DNA of 64,000 nt from Blautia sp. An249 (GTDB lineage Bacteria; Bacillota; Clostridia; Lachnospirales; Lachnospiraceae): the NCBI RefSeq assembly GCF_002159835.1, contig NZ_NFJL01000003.1:173595-237594 (forward strand). The letters run 5' to 3'. This document shows, one piece after another, positions 33,635 through 42,529 of this stretch. The notes below the pieces were generated by a model. The model was given only the letters and a program-made list of their open reading frames with translations, was not told the DNA's origin and did not search any database. The first letter of the stretch is position 1. The number at the start of each line of letters is the position of its first letter. The position numbers and the translations under genes are program-made.

Positions 33635-34873
33635 TCAGTGAAAAAAGTCCCGGAAAACTTTATTTACACACCAGAGATAATTTCGTTTTTCCACCTTCTC
33701 TTCTGATATAATGTCATAGGAACAAATCCTGCTTCCGTTTAGATAATATCGAATCTCCCCCACCTTTTCTCCCGCTTTAACCGGGGCCTCAAGCTTCTTG
33801 GGAATCTCCGTTTTTATCTGAATGGTTTCATCTTTTCGAAGAAGTATCTTTCTCTCTTTTTCCTCCCTGCTGCAGGGGCAGGCCAGAGGCGTGCGGGCGG
33901 TGTCAGTCAGAATTTCGCTCTCTGGAATTCCTTCCTCCACTTCCAGCGAAGGCAAATCCGGTTCTTCCCAGATGGTCCTGTACTGATAATTATCCAGTCC
34001 GTATTCTAAAAGCTTTTTCGTATCTGACCATTTGTAAGTCTTATTTCCGGGCCATCCGCATCCCAGCAGGGCAACGATAAAAGTTCTGCCATCCTGTCTG
34101 CAGGCACAGACATAGCAGTATCCTGCATCTCCGGTAAAGCCTGTCTTTCCGGAAAGCATTCCGTCCATCATATCCAGAAACGCATTGGTATTGGTTACCG
34201 TATATACCCGTTTTTTCTCAATATCAGTAAAACGGTAGGATCTTGTCTGGGTAATCTTTAAAAAGGTTTCGTTTTCAATGGCATATCTCATAATCAGCGC
34301 CAGATCCCTGGCCGTTGTGCCATGGACGCCTCCTGCGTCCCGGGAGTCCAGGCCGTTGGGCGTGACAAAATGGGTGTCTCTGCACCCAAGTTCCTTTGCT
34401 TTTTGATTCATCATTTCTGCAAAGTTTTCCACAGTACCTCCAATGTGTTCTGCAATTGCCACAGCCGTATCATTGTGACTTTTCAGCATAAGAGAATACA
34501 GAAGATCTTCCATGTAAAACTTTTCTCCCTCCTGCATATTCAGCTGGACATCCGGCTGAGCTGCCGCGTTGGAAGATGCGGTTACAATTTCATCGCCTTT
34601 TGAATTCTCCAGAGCCAGAATACAGGTCATAACTTTTGTAGTGCTGGCGTTGGGACGAAAGATATAGCCATCCTTTTCAAATAGTACACGACCGCTGTCC
34701 CCGTCCATCAGCACTGCCGACATGGCATACAGTCCCTGCGGTTCTTCCTGAACCTGGCTGGCTATGAACGGTACCAGATGGCTTTCCTCTGCCTGCACGG
34801 GGCCGGTCCATAAAAGCGCCCCTGCAGCAATAGCCAGAAACAGATATTTCCAGAAGCCCTTTAATACTGTCAG
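33635..34873 (-). CDS. D-alanyl-D-alanine carboxypeptidase, S11 family (DacF-type)
   Basis: A penicillin-binding carboxypeptidase that trims the terminal D-Ala of peptidoglycan stem peptides. Motifs: SxxK as ASTTKVMT, SxN as SHNDTAVAI, KTG as KTGFTGDAGYC. The first ordinary start codon is a GTG at 34798, but it falls inside the C-region of an obvious signal peptide. The frame runs upstream through KGFWKYLFLAIAAGALLW to a CTG at 34873 that has GGAGG nine bases before it, with no ATG, GTG or TTG in between. I therefore place the start at the CTG, giving about 412 residues; a start at 34798 would yield a protein without an export signal. Confidence 0.82.
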   Translation of the reverse strand: MTVLKGFWKYLFLAIAAGALLWTGPVQAEESHLVPFIASQVQEEPQGLYAMSAVLMDGDSGRVLFEKDGYIFRPNASTTKVMTCILALENSKGDEIVTASSNAAAQPDVQLNMQEGEKFYMEDLLYSLMLKSHNDTAVAIAEHIGGTVENFAEMMNQKAKELGCRDTHFVTPNGLDSRDAGGVHGTTARDLALIMRYAIENETFLKITQTRSYRFTDIEKKRVYTVTNTNAFLDMMDGMLSGKTGFTGDAGYCYVCACRQDGRTFIVALLGCGWPGNKTYKWSDTKKLLEYGLDNYQYRTIWEEPDLPSLEVEEGIPESEILTDTARTPLACPCSREEKERKILLRKDETIQIKTEIPKKLEAPVKAGEKVGEIRYYLNGSRICSYDIISEEKVEKRNYLWCVNKVFRDFFH

Positions 34874-34968
34874 ATGTCTCCGCCTCCTCCCTCTTTGCTG
34901 TATGATTTATATATATGTTTGCGTAAAGTGAAAAATTCGTGTATGATAGAAGTCGAGGTGAAAATGAT

Positions 34969-35325
34969 ATGAAAAAGAAACAAGAAGAATGTGAAATCTG
35001 TTCAGAGATTCACTGTCATGATTATATTCAGAGAAACGTGATTCCGGATTCGGAAGTTCTCCAGGATCTGGCCGACCTCTTCAAAATTTTCGGAGATCCG
35101 ACCAGAATCCGTATTTTATATGCCTTATCTGCCAGAGAACTGTGCGTCTGCGACATCGCCCAGCTTTTAGACATGTCCCAGAGCGCTATTTCCCATCAGC
35201 TTCGGGTATTAAAGCAGAGCCGGCTGGTGAAATTCCGCCGGGAGGGAAAAACGGTTTTCTATTCCCTTGCAGACGATCATGTCTCCACCATTCTCCAGCA
35301 GGGAATTAACCATGTAACCGAGTAA
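34969..35325 (+). CDS. ArsR/SmtB family metal-sensing regulator (CadC-like)
   Basis: A 118-residue winged-helix repressor. The DNA-binding region contains ELCVCDIAQLLDMSQSAISH and KQSRLVKFRREGKTVFYSLA. The ELCVCD box and the Cys-rich N-terminus (ECEICSEIHCHD) match the alpha3N metal site of CadC-type sensors for Cd, Pb or Zn. The start at 34969 is set by GAGGTG with an 8-nt spacer. Unlike typical cad loci, no P-type ATPase or efflux gene follows: the gene ends 5 bp before a convergent phospholipase-like gene, and it is divergent from the DacF-type gene. Its targets are unknown. Confidence 0.9.
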   Translation: MKKKQEECEICSEIHCHDYIQRNVIPDSEVLQDLADLFKIFGDPTRIRILYALSARELCVCDIAQLLDMSQSAISHQLRVLKQSRLVKFRREGKTVFYSLADDHVSTILQQGINHVTE

Positions 35326-35330
35326 ACGGT

Positions 35331-36116
35331 TTAATTTCCATTATAGTCCAGGTTCATTCTTTCCGGAAGAGGGCCTGGAGTCTTCCACTGCCCCGCCAGT
35401 TTTTCCAGATATTGGGGGGCTTCTTTTCTCGCCTGCTGATAAAGTCTTTCCAGTTCCCTCAGATGAGGAAGGCAGGCTTTATCGCAAGACTCTTTCATTA
35501 AATGTTCCCCCAGGGAAGGATGTTTTAATAATTTCAGAAGAGGTACCAGAACAGCTCTTTTTCGTCCACCGTCATCATAGACCATAAAATTGGTATAACG
35601 TTTCATGAGTTTTAAACACTTTAAAATCTTCCCCGTGCTTACCTGAGGAATTCCTTTATGAATCACAGCCGCATAGGAATGCCGGGGCCGGATACAGCAG
35701 GAAGGGTAGTAACGATAGGGGTTCTTCCCGGTTTTCAGCATCAGCATACGATCCAGTTCCTTTTCAATAACGGTATGGGAAACCTCCTCTTTCACCGAAT
35801 TAATGTAGGGATGACAGGTGGAATCCAGCAGATGATGACAGGCGAATCCCAGAAGATAGGCAAACAGGGCTTCATCCTTTGTTTCTCTGGCCTTTTCCAT
35901 TGTCTCCTGAAAAAAGGCGGCTGCCGGCTGACGGTGCATCCGGGAACCCAGCCGGTTGACTCTGTTTTTCCACAGATGATAGTAAAATAAAATATCCGGT
36001 CCGTGAAGTCCGATCCGGTATAAATCACCATGACGGCGGATAATCTTTCTTAATTTGGGATCGAGAGACCGGTAAACTTCCTTTCCGAACAAATCATGGG
36101 TGTATGTGGTAGGCAT
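35331..36116 (-). CDS. Zinc-dependent phospholipase C-like protein
   Basis: A 261-residue member of the Zn-dependent PLC fold family. His and Asp ligands of the helical zinc site are suggested by TYTHDLFGKEVYRSL, RIGLHGPDILFYYHLW and LLGFACHHLLDSTCHPYINS. There is no signal peptide, so unlike secreted PLC toxins it should be cytosolic; the substrate is unknown. The ribosome site AAAGGAGG is strong. It follows scpB by 12 bp and may be cotranscribed with scpAB. Confidence 0.8.
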   Translation of the reverse strand: MPTTYTHDLFGKEVYRSLDPKLRKIIRRHGDLYRIGLHGPDILFYYHLWKNRVNRLGSRMHRQPAAAFFQETMEKARETKDEALFAYLLGFACHHLLDSTCHPYINSVKEEVSHTVIEKELDRMLMLKTGKNPYRYYPSCCIRPRHSYAAVIHKGIPQVSTGKILKCLKLMKRYTNFMVYDDGGRKRAVLVPLLKLLKHPSLGEHLMKESCDKACLPHLRELERLYQQARKEAPQYLEKLAGQWKTPGPLPERMNLDYNGN

Positions 36117-36128
36117 GTTCTTCCTCCT

Positions 36129-36701
36129 TTAGCTGTTTTCCGTAATAGACTGAATCTCCTCTTCTGCTTCTGCCTTAAAGTCCTCCATCTGTACCGGATT
36201 CACCGAAGGCAGCTCTTCCAGGGAACGGACCCCGAATACCCGTAAAAATTCTTCTGTAGTGCCAAACAAAATAGGTCTTCCGGGAGCGTCCAGACGTCCA
36301 AGTTCCGTTACCAGCCGATATTCAATCAGCTTATTTACTGCATGATCGCATTTTACTCCCCGGATTTTATCTATCTCCGCCTTTGTTACCGGCTGCTTAT
36401 AGGCAATAATAGAAAGGGTTTCCAGCATAACGTCTGTCAGTACCGGTTTTTTCGGCTGCATGGCAATTTTAATCAGGTACTGATAATATTCCTTCTTCGT
36501 ACACATCTGAAAGGAATTCTCTATCTCAATGATCTGTATACCCCGATCTTTCTCTCTGTAAAAGTCCATCATCCGATGAATCATCTTTCTGGTGGTTTCT
36601 GTATCCTGCTCCAGCGCTTTTGCAATCTGGGCAAGTTCTACGGAATCTCCCATCGTAAACAGGATAGCCTCAATAGCTGCCTGCATTTCCTTAATTTCCA
36701 T
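36129..36701 (-). CDS. scpB: Segregation and condensation protein B
   Basis: A 190-residue winged-helix protein that with ScpA and SMC forms the bacterial condensin. Family marks: MQAAIEAILFTMGDSVELAQ, QLCTKKEYYQYL-like segment, LSIIAYKQPVTKAEIDKIRG, and the C-terminal RPILFGTTEEFLRVFGVRSL. It overlaps scpA by 11 bp, the classic scpAB arrangement. Confidence 0.96.
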   Translation of the reverse strand: MEIKEMQAAIEAILFTMGDSVELAQIAKALEQDTETTRKMIHRMMDFYREKDRGIQIIEIENSFQMCTKKEYYQYLIKIAMQPKKPVLTDVMLETLSIIAYKQPVTKAEIDKIRGVKCDHAVNKLIEYRLVTELGRLDAPGRPILFGTTEEFLRVFGVRSLEELPSVNPVQMEDFKAEAEEEIQSITENS

Positions 36702-37476
36702 AATTCTCCTCTTCCTCCTGCAGCCCCGCAGTATAATCTACCGTCTCTATCTGTATCTCGTCGAATAAATGCTCCTGCATGATACGAATAGCTCCCATCT
36801 TCATCAGCTCCAGAATCGCCAGAAAGGTTACCACAATCTGGGTTTTACTTGCCTGGGCCTTTAAAAGGGTCCGAAACCGGAAAAACCGGTGTTCTTTGGC
36901 ATATTGGCGCACATCCTGCATTTTATCCGGCAGATTGACTTCTTCTTTTTCAATTTTTCCGAATTTGCTCCGGATAGGATCCACCTTTTCTTCCTGCCGT
37001 TTCAATATAGACTGAAAGACCTGGTTTAACCGCTGCAGCGTCATCCCTTCCAAAAGAGCCTTCGGATCTGCCGGTTCCCGGTAAGAGAGTACTTCTTTGG
37101 GAACAGACGGAGTTTTATAAAAGACAGAGGAAGATTCTTCCATCCTGTCCCTCAGCTCGTAAGACATATATTTATACATTTTATATTCCAGCAGACGTTC
37201 CACCAGTTCGGCTCTGGGATCTTCTTCCTCTCCCTCTTCTGTAACTTCTTTGGGCAGAAGCATTCTGCACTTAATGTCGATTAAGGTAGCCGCCATAACC
37301 ATAAACTCACTCATGATTCCCAGATCTTCTGTTTCCATGGAGTGAATGTATTCCATATACTGATCCGTAATTTCCACAATAGGAATATCGTAAATATCAA
37401 TTTTATTTTTATCAATTAAATGAAGGAGCAAATCCAGGGGTCCTTCAAACACAGGTAATTTTACAGGAATTGCCAT
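36691..37476 (-). CDS. scpA: Segregation and condensation protein A
   Basis: A 261-residue kleisin subunit of the SMC-ScpAB complex. It opens with PVKLPVFEGPLDLLLHLIDK and ends with a C-terminal winged helix that contacts the SMC head (VVTFLAILELMKMGAIRIMQ). The middle is charged and flexible, as in kleisins. It is 12 bp from the metallophosphoesterase gene upstream and overlaps scpB downstream. Confidence 0.97.
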   Translation of the reverse strand: MAIPVKLPVFEGPLDLLLHLIDKNKIDIYDIPIVEITDQYMEYIHSMETEDLGIMSEFMVMAATLIDIKCRMLLPKEVTEEGEEEDPRAELVERLLEYKMYKYMSYELRDRMEESSSVFYKTPSVPKEVLSYREPADPKALLEGMTLQRLNQVFQSILKRQEEKVDPIRSKFGKIEKEEVNLPDKMQDVRQYAKEHRFFRFRTLLKAQASKTQIVVTFLAILELMKMGAIRIMQEHLFDEIQIETVDYTAGLQEEEENYGN

Positions 37477-37488
37477 AAGTCTCCTCTT

Positions 37489-38307
37489 TTACTGTTTCAT
37501 GTTGGATGTTTTTTCCGGATAAATATCTATCTGCAGCAGCTCTCTCGGATTGTGAATCCGCACGGGAATCGTATGTTCCCCGATTCCGGCGCTTACCAGC
37601 AAATGGGAATCTCCCCGGTGGAAATCCCCGCAGCAGTAAGAGGGCAAAAGCTGAAACTGGGGAGAAATAAGGCCTGTCCTCTTCCCAAAGCGAATCATTC
37701 CCCCGTGATAATGGCCGCAAATGGTCAGTTGTGCTCCCCAGTCAAAATAGGTCCGTCCGTACCTTGGATTATGGGCCAGCAAAATGTGATAAGCATCCTC
37801 CTCCGGTTTTCCAATCAGATCCTCCATATGTTCCAGAGTCAGATCCGGAGTCCGGGGTTTGCCGTAATACTCATGTTCCAGTTCCAGACCGTGTACCACG
37901 AAACTGGTCTCCCGTACCTGGAACTCACACCAGGAGTTGTGCAGAAATATCACTCCCGTATCCTGGAGCGCATCTTCATATTCCAGATATATTTTCCGGT
38001 ACTGAGGATTCAGAATCATACTGTATTCATGATTTCCCAGGGCATACCAGACAGGAAATTCCTTCGCCAGCCGGCTCAGTAAATCCCGGGCAGTCTCCAT
38101 GGTCTTCTGATCTTCCCTTACAAACATATCCCCCGCCACAAAGATTCCGTCCGGACAGCATTTCTGTATCTGCCCGATTAAGCGGCTGTTCTGCTCTCCA
38201 AAAGAAAGGCCGTGCAGATCGCTGAAAGCGCAGAATCTGACACGCCCTGTTTCCTCTTTTATTTTTTTTGACGGATAACGATAATTCCTGACTTTAAATT
38301 TTTTCAT
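37489..38307 (-). CDS. Metallophosphoesterase (YkuE/YaeI-like)
   Basis: A 272-residue calcineurin-like phosphoesterase. Metal-binding motifs are in order: FCAFSDLHG, FVAGDMF, ALGNHEY, HNPRYG and TICGHYHGGM. No signal peptide or membrane helix is clear, in contrast to some YkuE relatives. The start at 38307 follows GAGGGAG; the longer frame to 38355 adds 16 unsupported residues. It lies upstream of scpA; a functional link is not evident. Confidence 0.88.
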   Translation of the reverse strand: MKKFKVRNYRYPSKKIKEETGRVRFCAFSDLHGLSFGEQNSRLIGQIQKCCPDGIFVAGDMFVREDQKTMETARDLLSRLAKEFPVWYALGNHEYSMILNPQYRKIYLEYEDALQDTGVIFLHNSWCEFQVRETSFVVHGLELEHEYYGKPRTPDLTLEHMEDLIGKPEEDAYHILLAHNPRYGRTYFDWGAQLTICGHYHGGMIRFGKRTGLISPQFQLLPSYCCGDFHRGDSHLLVSAGIGEHTIPVRIHNPRELLQIDIYPEKTSNMKQ

Positions 38308-38375
38308 AAAACTCCCTCGTATCCCCTGTCTGAATTTCTTTGGGTAGTATAGCACGAAACCGCTTTTTTGAAAAG

Positions 38376-39203
38376 CTAATCCTGATGATGCTTAAAACGC
38401 ATCATCATTTCCTTGGTCAGGCTGATATTCTCCCCCTCATCGGGTATTTCTTCCCGGTTTCGCCATTCCCCCACAGAAAGTTCCTGCCGATCCAGGGTAA
38501 TTGTAGCGTCCCCGTCCAAATCACAGTAAAATCCCATCAGCAGCGTATCCGTAAACGACCAGGGCTGACTTTTATAGAATTTCAGGTTTTTTACCTTTAA
38601 ACCTACTTCTTCCATCACTTCCCGGCGTACGGTATCTTCCACCGATTCACCGATTTCAGAAAATCCGGCAATCAGCGCGTACCTTTTATATTCTCTTCCC
38701 TCATACTTAGTAAGAAGAAGCTGATCCTGATTCCGCACGGCTACAATCACCGCCGGAGAAATTTTTGGATATTCAGTATGTCTGCAGTTTTCGCAGTACA
38801 GCATTCTTTCTTTATCAGATTTTTTCATGGGACTTCCACATTTTCCGCAGAATGTATGGCTCTGGTACCAGCGGGCCAGCTGGGAGCCTGTTACCCCTGC
38901 AAAAGCCAGGTGGCCGGGGACTGCCGTACGCAGTCTGGAAAGAGGCACATAGGAATAGCCGGGAAAGGTTTCTTCTTTCAGCTCCTTTGCCAGGTAAAAG
39001 GCCGTTTCATCAATGGTAAAAAGATAGGTCAGAGCCTCTCGTTTCCCCTCCCCATACTCTTTGACCGGAAGGAATTGTATGGTATCCTGATTTTCTTTCA
39101 GAAAAACCGTTCTTTCCCCATATCCCAGTACCAGGTCGTCGTCTTTCGCTTCTCTTGGCAGATATTCATTATGATATGTATGCGGTGCAATATCCTGAAT
39201 CAT
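38376..39203 (-). CDS. nudC: NAD(+) diphosphatase
   Basis: A 275-residue NUDIX enzyme that cleaves NAD(H) to NMN and AMP and can remove NAD caps from RNA. The zinc ribbon CGKCGSPM with CENCRHTEYPKISPAVIVAV, the Nudix box GFSEIGESVEDTVRREVMEE and the NADH-specific signature SQPWSFTDTLLMGF (usual form SQPWPFPxS) are all present. Length is normal. The ribosome site AAAGGAG is good. Confidence 0.93.
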   Translation of the reverse strand: MIQDIAPHTYHNEYLPREAKDDDLVLGYGERTVFLKENQDTIQFLPVKEYGEGKREALTYLFTIDETAFYLAKELKEETFPGYSYVPLSRLRTAVPGHLAFAGVTGSQLARWYQSHTFCGKCGSPMKKSDKERMLYCENCRHTEYPKISPAVIVAVRNQDQLLLTKYEGREYKRYALIAGFSEIGESVEDTVRREVMEEVGLKVKNLKFYKSQPWSFTDTLLMGFYCDLDGDATITLDRQELSVGEWRNREEIPDEGENISLTKEMMMRFKHHQD

Positions 39204-39270
39204 AGTTCGCTCCTTTATTCTTCCTTATGCCGGCGTCCCGTTTTTTGCCGGACCGCCGGCGGTTTTCTCA

Positions 39271-40476
39271 TTAAAACAGTTCCTCTGCCGCTTTTTTCAG
39301 ACAGTCGAAAAATCCGGCTTCTTTCACATCTTCTGAAAAAAGTACAGGCATTTCTCCGATGACTTCCCCATCCAGATAGTAAACAGCTTTGCCTGCTGTT
39401 TCTCCCTTTTTTACAGGAGCTTCTGTTTCCTCCGGCAAAGTTACTTCTTTCGTAATTCCCTCCAGAGAAGCTCCGTTGGTATCCAGATAGGTAAAACTGC
39501 CCTTATATTCACAGGAAACTTCTTCCCGGACGCCGCCCTTCACCGGTATTTCCGGAAGGGTTTCTTTATTCTCATCCTGGTAGATTCTGCATTTGGAAAA
39601 GCCCAGATTCAGCATAGCCGCCGCATCTTTGAAACGTACCTTATAGTCCGGAGCGGCCATTACCACACTGATCAGGGTGATCCCATCTCTCTGGGCCACA
39701 GCAGAAACACAGTATTTGGCAATGCTGGTGCTTCCCGTTTTTAATCCTACGCATCCTTCGTAGCTTCGTATCAGCTTATTGGTATTTGTCAGTCCGAATT
39801 CACTTTCCCCCTGTCTGGTAACATGAGTCATGGTATCCATCCAGACAGAGGAATATTCCAGGATTTTGGGATAGCGGGTCACCAGCTCCCTGGACATTAA
39901 CGCCACATCGTAAGCTGTGGTATAGTGGTTTTCAGATTCTGTAAGTCCGCAGCAGTCCTCAAAATGCGTATTCTCCATCCCCAGTTCTTTGGCTCTGGCA
40001 TTCATCTTTTTTACAAACTCCTGCTCGCTGCCTGCCAGATGTTCCGCCATGGCCACGCTGGCGTCGTTTCCGGATGCGATAACAATGCATTTAATCAGGG
40101 TTTCTACTGTCTGCTGCTCTCCTTCTTCCAGAAAGACCTGGGAACCGCCCATGGATTTTGCATAGGCGCTTGTAGTTACCAGATCATCCATATGTACGCT
40201 TCCTTCCTCAAGGGCATCAAAAATCAGAATCAGAGTCATGATCTTAGTAATGCTTGCCGGACTTCTTTGGGTATCTTTTTCTTTTTCGTAAATCACCTGA
40301 CCGGTGGACGCCTCCATCAAGACACCATAAGGGGCTTCGATCAGGGAATCGGCTGAGACATCCGTCCTTTCCTGTGGCTGAGCCAGCGCCACACAGGGGT
40401 GCCAGATTACGGACAAAAAAAAGAAGAAGCACAGGGCTGGCAGAAAGCTTCTTTTTTGTAATGTCTTTTTTTCCAT
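39271..40476 (-). CDS. D-alanyl-D-alanine carboxypeptidase, S11 family
   Basis: A 401-residue secreted or membrane-attached carboxypeptidase. Signal peptide RSFLPALCFFFFLSVIWHP, then SxxK as SPASITKIMT, SxN as SGNDASVAM and KTG as LKTGSTSIAKYC. A C-terminal beta-domain (from about residue 285) and a final amphipathic stretch FFDCLKKAAEELF, typical of the membrane-binding tail of DacF/DacA proteins, close the sequence. It is the second S11 enzyme in the window; the two differ in the SxN motif (SGN here, SHN at 33635-34873), so they may act at different growth stages. Confidence 0.94.
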   Translation of the reverse strand: MEKKTLQKRSFLPALCFFFFLSVIWHPCVALAQPQERTDVSADSLIEAPYGVLMEASTGQVIYEKEKDTQRSPASITKIMTLILIFDALEEGSVHMDDLVTTSAYAKSMGGSQVFLEEGEQQTVETLIKCIVIASGNDASVAMAEHLAGSEQEFVKKMNARAKELGMENTHFEDCCGLTESENHYTTAYDVALMSRELVTRYPKILEYSSVWMDTMTHVTRQGESEFGLTNTNKLIRSYEGCVGLKTGSTSIAKYCVSAVAQRDGITLISVVMAAPDYKVRFKDAAAMLNLGFSKCRIYQDENKETLPEIPVKGGVREEVSCEYKGSFTYLDTNGASLEGITKEVTLPEETEAPVKKGETAGKAVYYLDGEVIGEMPVLFSEDVKEAGFFDCLKKAAEELF

Positions 40477-40554
40477 TTCTTATTCTCCCAGATAGATTTT
40501 CCTATTTCTATTCTAGGCATCTCTCTGGGAAAATATGTCACTTATTCAGAAATT

Positions 40555-42108
40555 CTATAACATCGGTGCAAACAGCCGCAGAACGCTTTGGGCTGCACGT
40601 ACTGCAAGGGGGCGTTCTTTACAGAACTCCAGGCTGACCGATTTGCAGTACGGAAGGGTTTTAATAAAATCCTCTTTAATATCTTTTACCGCACAGTTAT
40701 GGTACATCCAGACTGCATTCTCAAAATGCAGGTACAGGCTGCGGTAATCCATGTTAATGGTTCCCACTACAGCTACTTCATCATCACTGACAAAGGATTT
40801 TGCATGAAGGAATCCCGGCTGGTATTCATAGATTTTTACCCCTGCCTCCAGAAGCTGTTCATAATAAGAACGGGTCAGCAAAAAGACAATTTTTTTATCC
40901 GGAATTCCCGGGGTCATAATTCTTACATCAATTCCACTTTTGGCCGCCAGACATAAGGCTGTCATCATCTCATTGTCGATAATTAAATAAGGGGTAAAAA
41001 TATAAACGTATTTTTTCGCCCGGTTGATAATATGCAGATACGTATTTTCTCCCACAATTTCCGAATCCAGAGGGGTATCACAGTAAGGCTGTACAAAACC
41101 GTCGCCGGGAAATTCCTCCGGATGATAAGCATGAGGCAGATATTTCTCATAAGGGATCTCGCCGGTTTCTTTTTTTACCACGTTCCACATGTGCAGGAAC
41201 ATGGCCGTCAGATTCCAGACGCCTTCGCCTTTTAACATCACCCCGGTGTCTTTCCAGTGTCCGAAACGAATCTTCTGATTGATGTATTCATCCGCCAGAT
41301 TGATTCCTCCGGTAAATCCGGTATGCCCGTCAATTACACAGATCTTCCTGTGATCCCGGTTATTATACAGAATACTCAAAAACGGCCGGAAAGGATTAAA
41401 TACGGCGCAGCGAATTCCCTTCTTTTCCAGAAACTTATAGTATTGATGGGGAAGGGTCATAAGGCATCCGAAATCATCGTAAATCAGACGCACGTCTACG
41501 CCCTCTGCCGCTTTTCTCTCCAGTATTTCAAGAATCGTCCTCCACATTACCCCGTCGTTGATAATAAAATATTCAATAAAAATGAAATGACGGGCGCTCT
41601 CCAGCTCTTTTACAAGGATGGGAAACATATCGTCTCCCACACTGTAATAATCCGCTATTGTATGTTCATGCAGCGGATAACGGGAAAAATTAGTAATGTA
41701 AGAAGATTCACAGGACACCGAAGGATCCATCAGGCGGATTTTCAAACGGGCTGTTTCATCTTCTTTCAGATAGGTTCTGCTTTTATCCAGAACTGCATCA
41801 AAATGGCTCTGCATGGTCTTCGCCACTCTGGATTTTCCAAACAGAATATAAAACAACAGGCCGAAAATCGGGATTTCCAGAATGACAATTGTCCAGGCCA
41901 GTTTATAGGATGGATTTATCTTATTGTTCACAATCCAGAGAACCATAAGAAAGCTCAGGATACTGATACCGACGGAAACATACTTGGAATAATTATTCAG
42001 TCTCCATACCATCAGAGAAATCCAGCCCAGCTGTATCAGCATGGCAAGGGCAATATAAAAAATACGGTTAAATAAAATTTTTGACAGCATTTTCAGTATT
42101 TTAATCAA
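40555..42108 (-). CDS. cls: Cardiolipin synthase
   Basis: A 517-residue phospholipase D-family enzyme that joins phosphatidylglycerol molecules into cardiolipin at the membrane. Two N-terminal helices (about residues 12-55), then two HKD motifs: HRKICVIDGHTGFTGGINLA and HAKSFVSDDEVAVVGTINMD. The segment PYCDTPLDSEIVGENTYLHI and the C-terminus typical of Cls are present. Translation probably starts at a TTG at 42108 with AAGGAA upstream. It is downstream of rpsU, behind the rpsU terminator. Confidence 0.93.
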   Translation of the reverse strand: MIKILKMLSKILFNRIFYIALAMLIQLGWISLMVWRLNNYSKYVSVGISILSFLMVLWIVNNKINPSYKLAWTIVILEIPIFGLLFYILFGKSRVAKTMQSHFDAVLDKSRTYLKEDETARLKIRLMDPSVSCESSYITNFSRYPLHEHTIADYYSVGDDMFPILVKELESARHFIFIEYFIINDGVMWRTILEILERKAAEGVDVRLIYDDFGCLMTLPHQYYKFLEKKGIRCAVFNPFRPFLSILYNNRDHRKICVIDGHTGFTGGINLADEYINQKIRFGHWKDTGVMLKGEGVWNLTAMFLHMWNVVKKETGEIPYEKYLPHAYHPEEFPGDGFVQPYCDTPLDSEIVGENTYLHIINRAKKYVYIFTPYLIIDNEMMTALCLAAKSGIDVRIMTPGIPDKKIVFLLTRSYYEQLLEAGVKIYEYQPGFLHAKSFVSDDEVAVVGTINMDYRSLYLHFENAVWMYHNCAVKDIKEDFIKTLPYCKSVSLEFCKERPLAVRAAQSVLRLFAPML

Positions 42109-42147
42109 AACAGTTTCCTTTCCGCCTCAAAAACAGGGATTAACTTT

Positions 42148-42181
42148 AAAAAATCCCTGGCCGTTGGGTCAGGGATTTTTT
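42148..42181 (-). terminator. Terminator of rpsU
   Basis: A 12-bp stem, AAAAAATCCCTG (42148-42159) with CAGGGATTTTTT (42170-42181), lies 9 bp beyond the rpsU stop and is followed on the minus strand by a T run. Confidence 0.88.
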
Positions 42182-42189
42182 GCGCACAA

Positions 42190-42366
42190 TTAGTTATATT
42201 TACGTTTTCTTGCGGCTTCAGATTTCTTTTTACGACGAACGCTTGGTTTCTCGTAATGCTCTCTCTTGCGGATTTCCTGCTGAATGCCTGCTTTGGCACA
42301 GCTTCTCTTAAATCTGCGAAGAGCGCTATCTAAAGTCTCATTCTCTTTTACGATTACATTTGACAT
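42190..42366 (-). CDS. rpsU: 30S ribosomal protein S21
   Basis: A 58-residue small-subunit protein. It begins [20 protein letters not shown] and ends in the very basic [15 protein letters not shown], both diagnostic for bS21. The start at 42366 is chosen from the family N-terminus; the open frame continues 30 codons upstream without meaning. A strong sigma-A promoter and a terminator make it a monocistronic unit. Confidence 0.97.
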   Translation of the reverse strand: MSNVIVKENETLDSALRRFKRSCAKAGIQQEIRKREHYEKPSVRRKKKSEAARKRKYN

Positions 42367-42444
42367 AGACTCACACCTAACCTCCCTCCAGTTGTAGATT
42401 GTGCTTAAATACAACTGTCTGGGTATTTTTCTTGCACATCTAAG

Positions 42445-42472
42445 ATTATAGCACATATTTTTTTTACGTCAA
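42445..42472 (-). promoter_or_regulatory. Sigma-A promoter of rpsU
   Basis: On the minus strand, TTGACG (42467-42472), a 16-bp A-rich spacer and a perfect TATAAT (42445-42450). The untranslated leader would be about 70 bases. Confidence 0.75.
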
Positions 42473-42529
42473 TATTTTTCCTGACATTCCGATAGGTTTT
42501 TCTCGCTTTTTTTCAGAAACACCCTTTTC

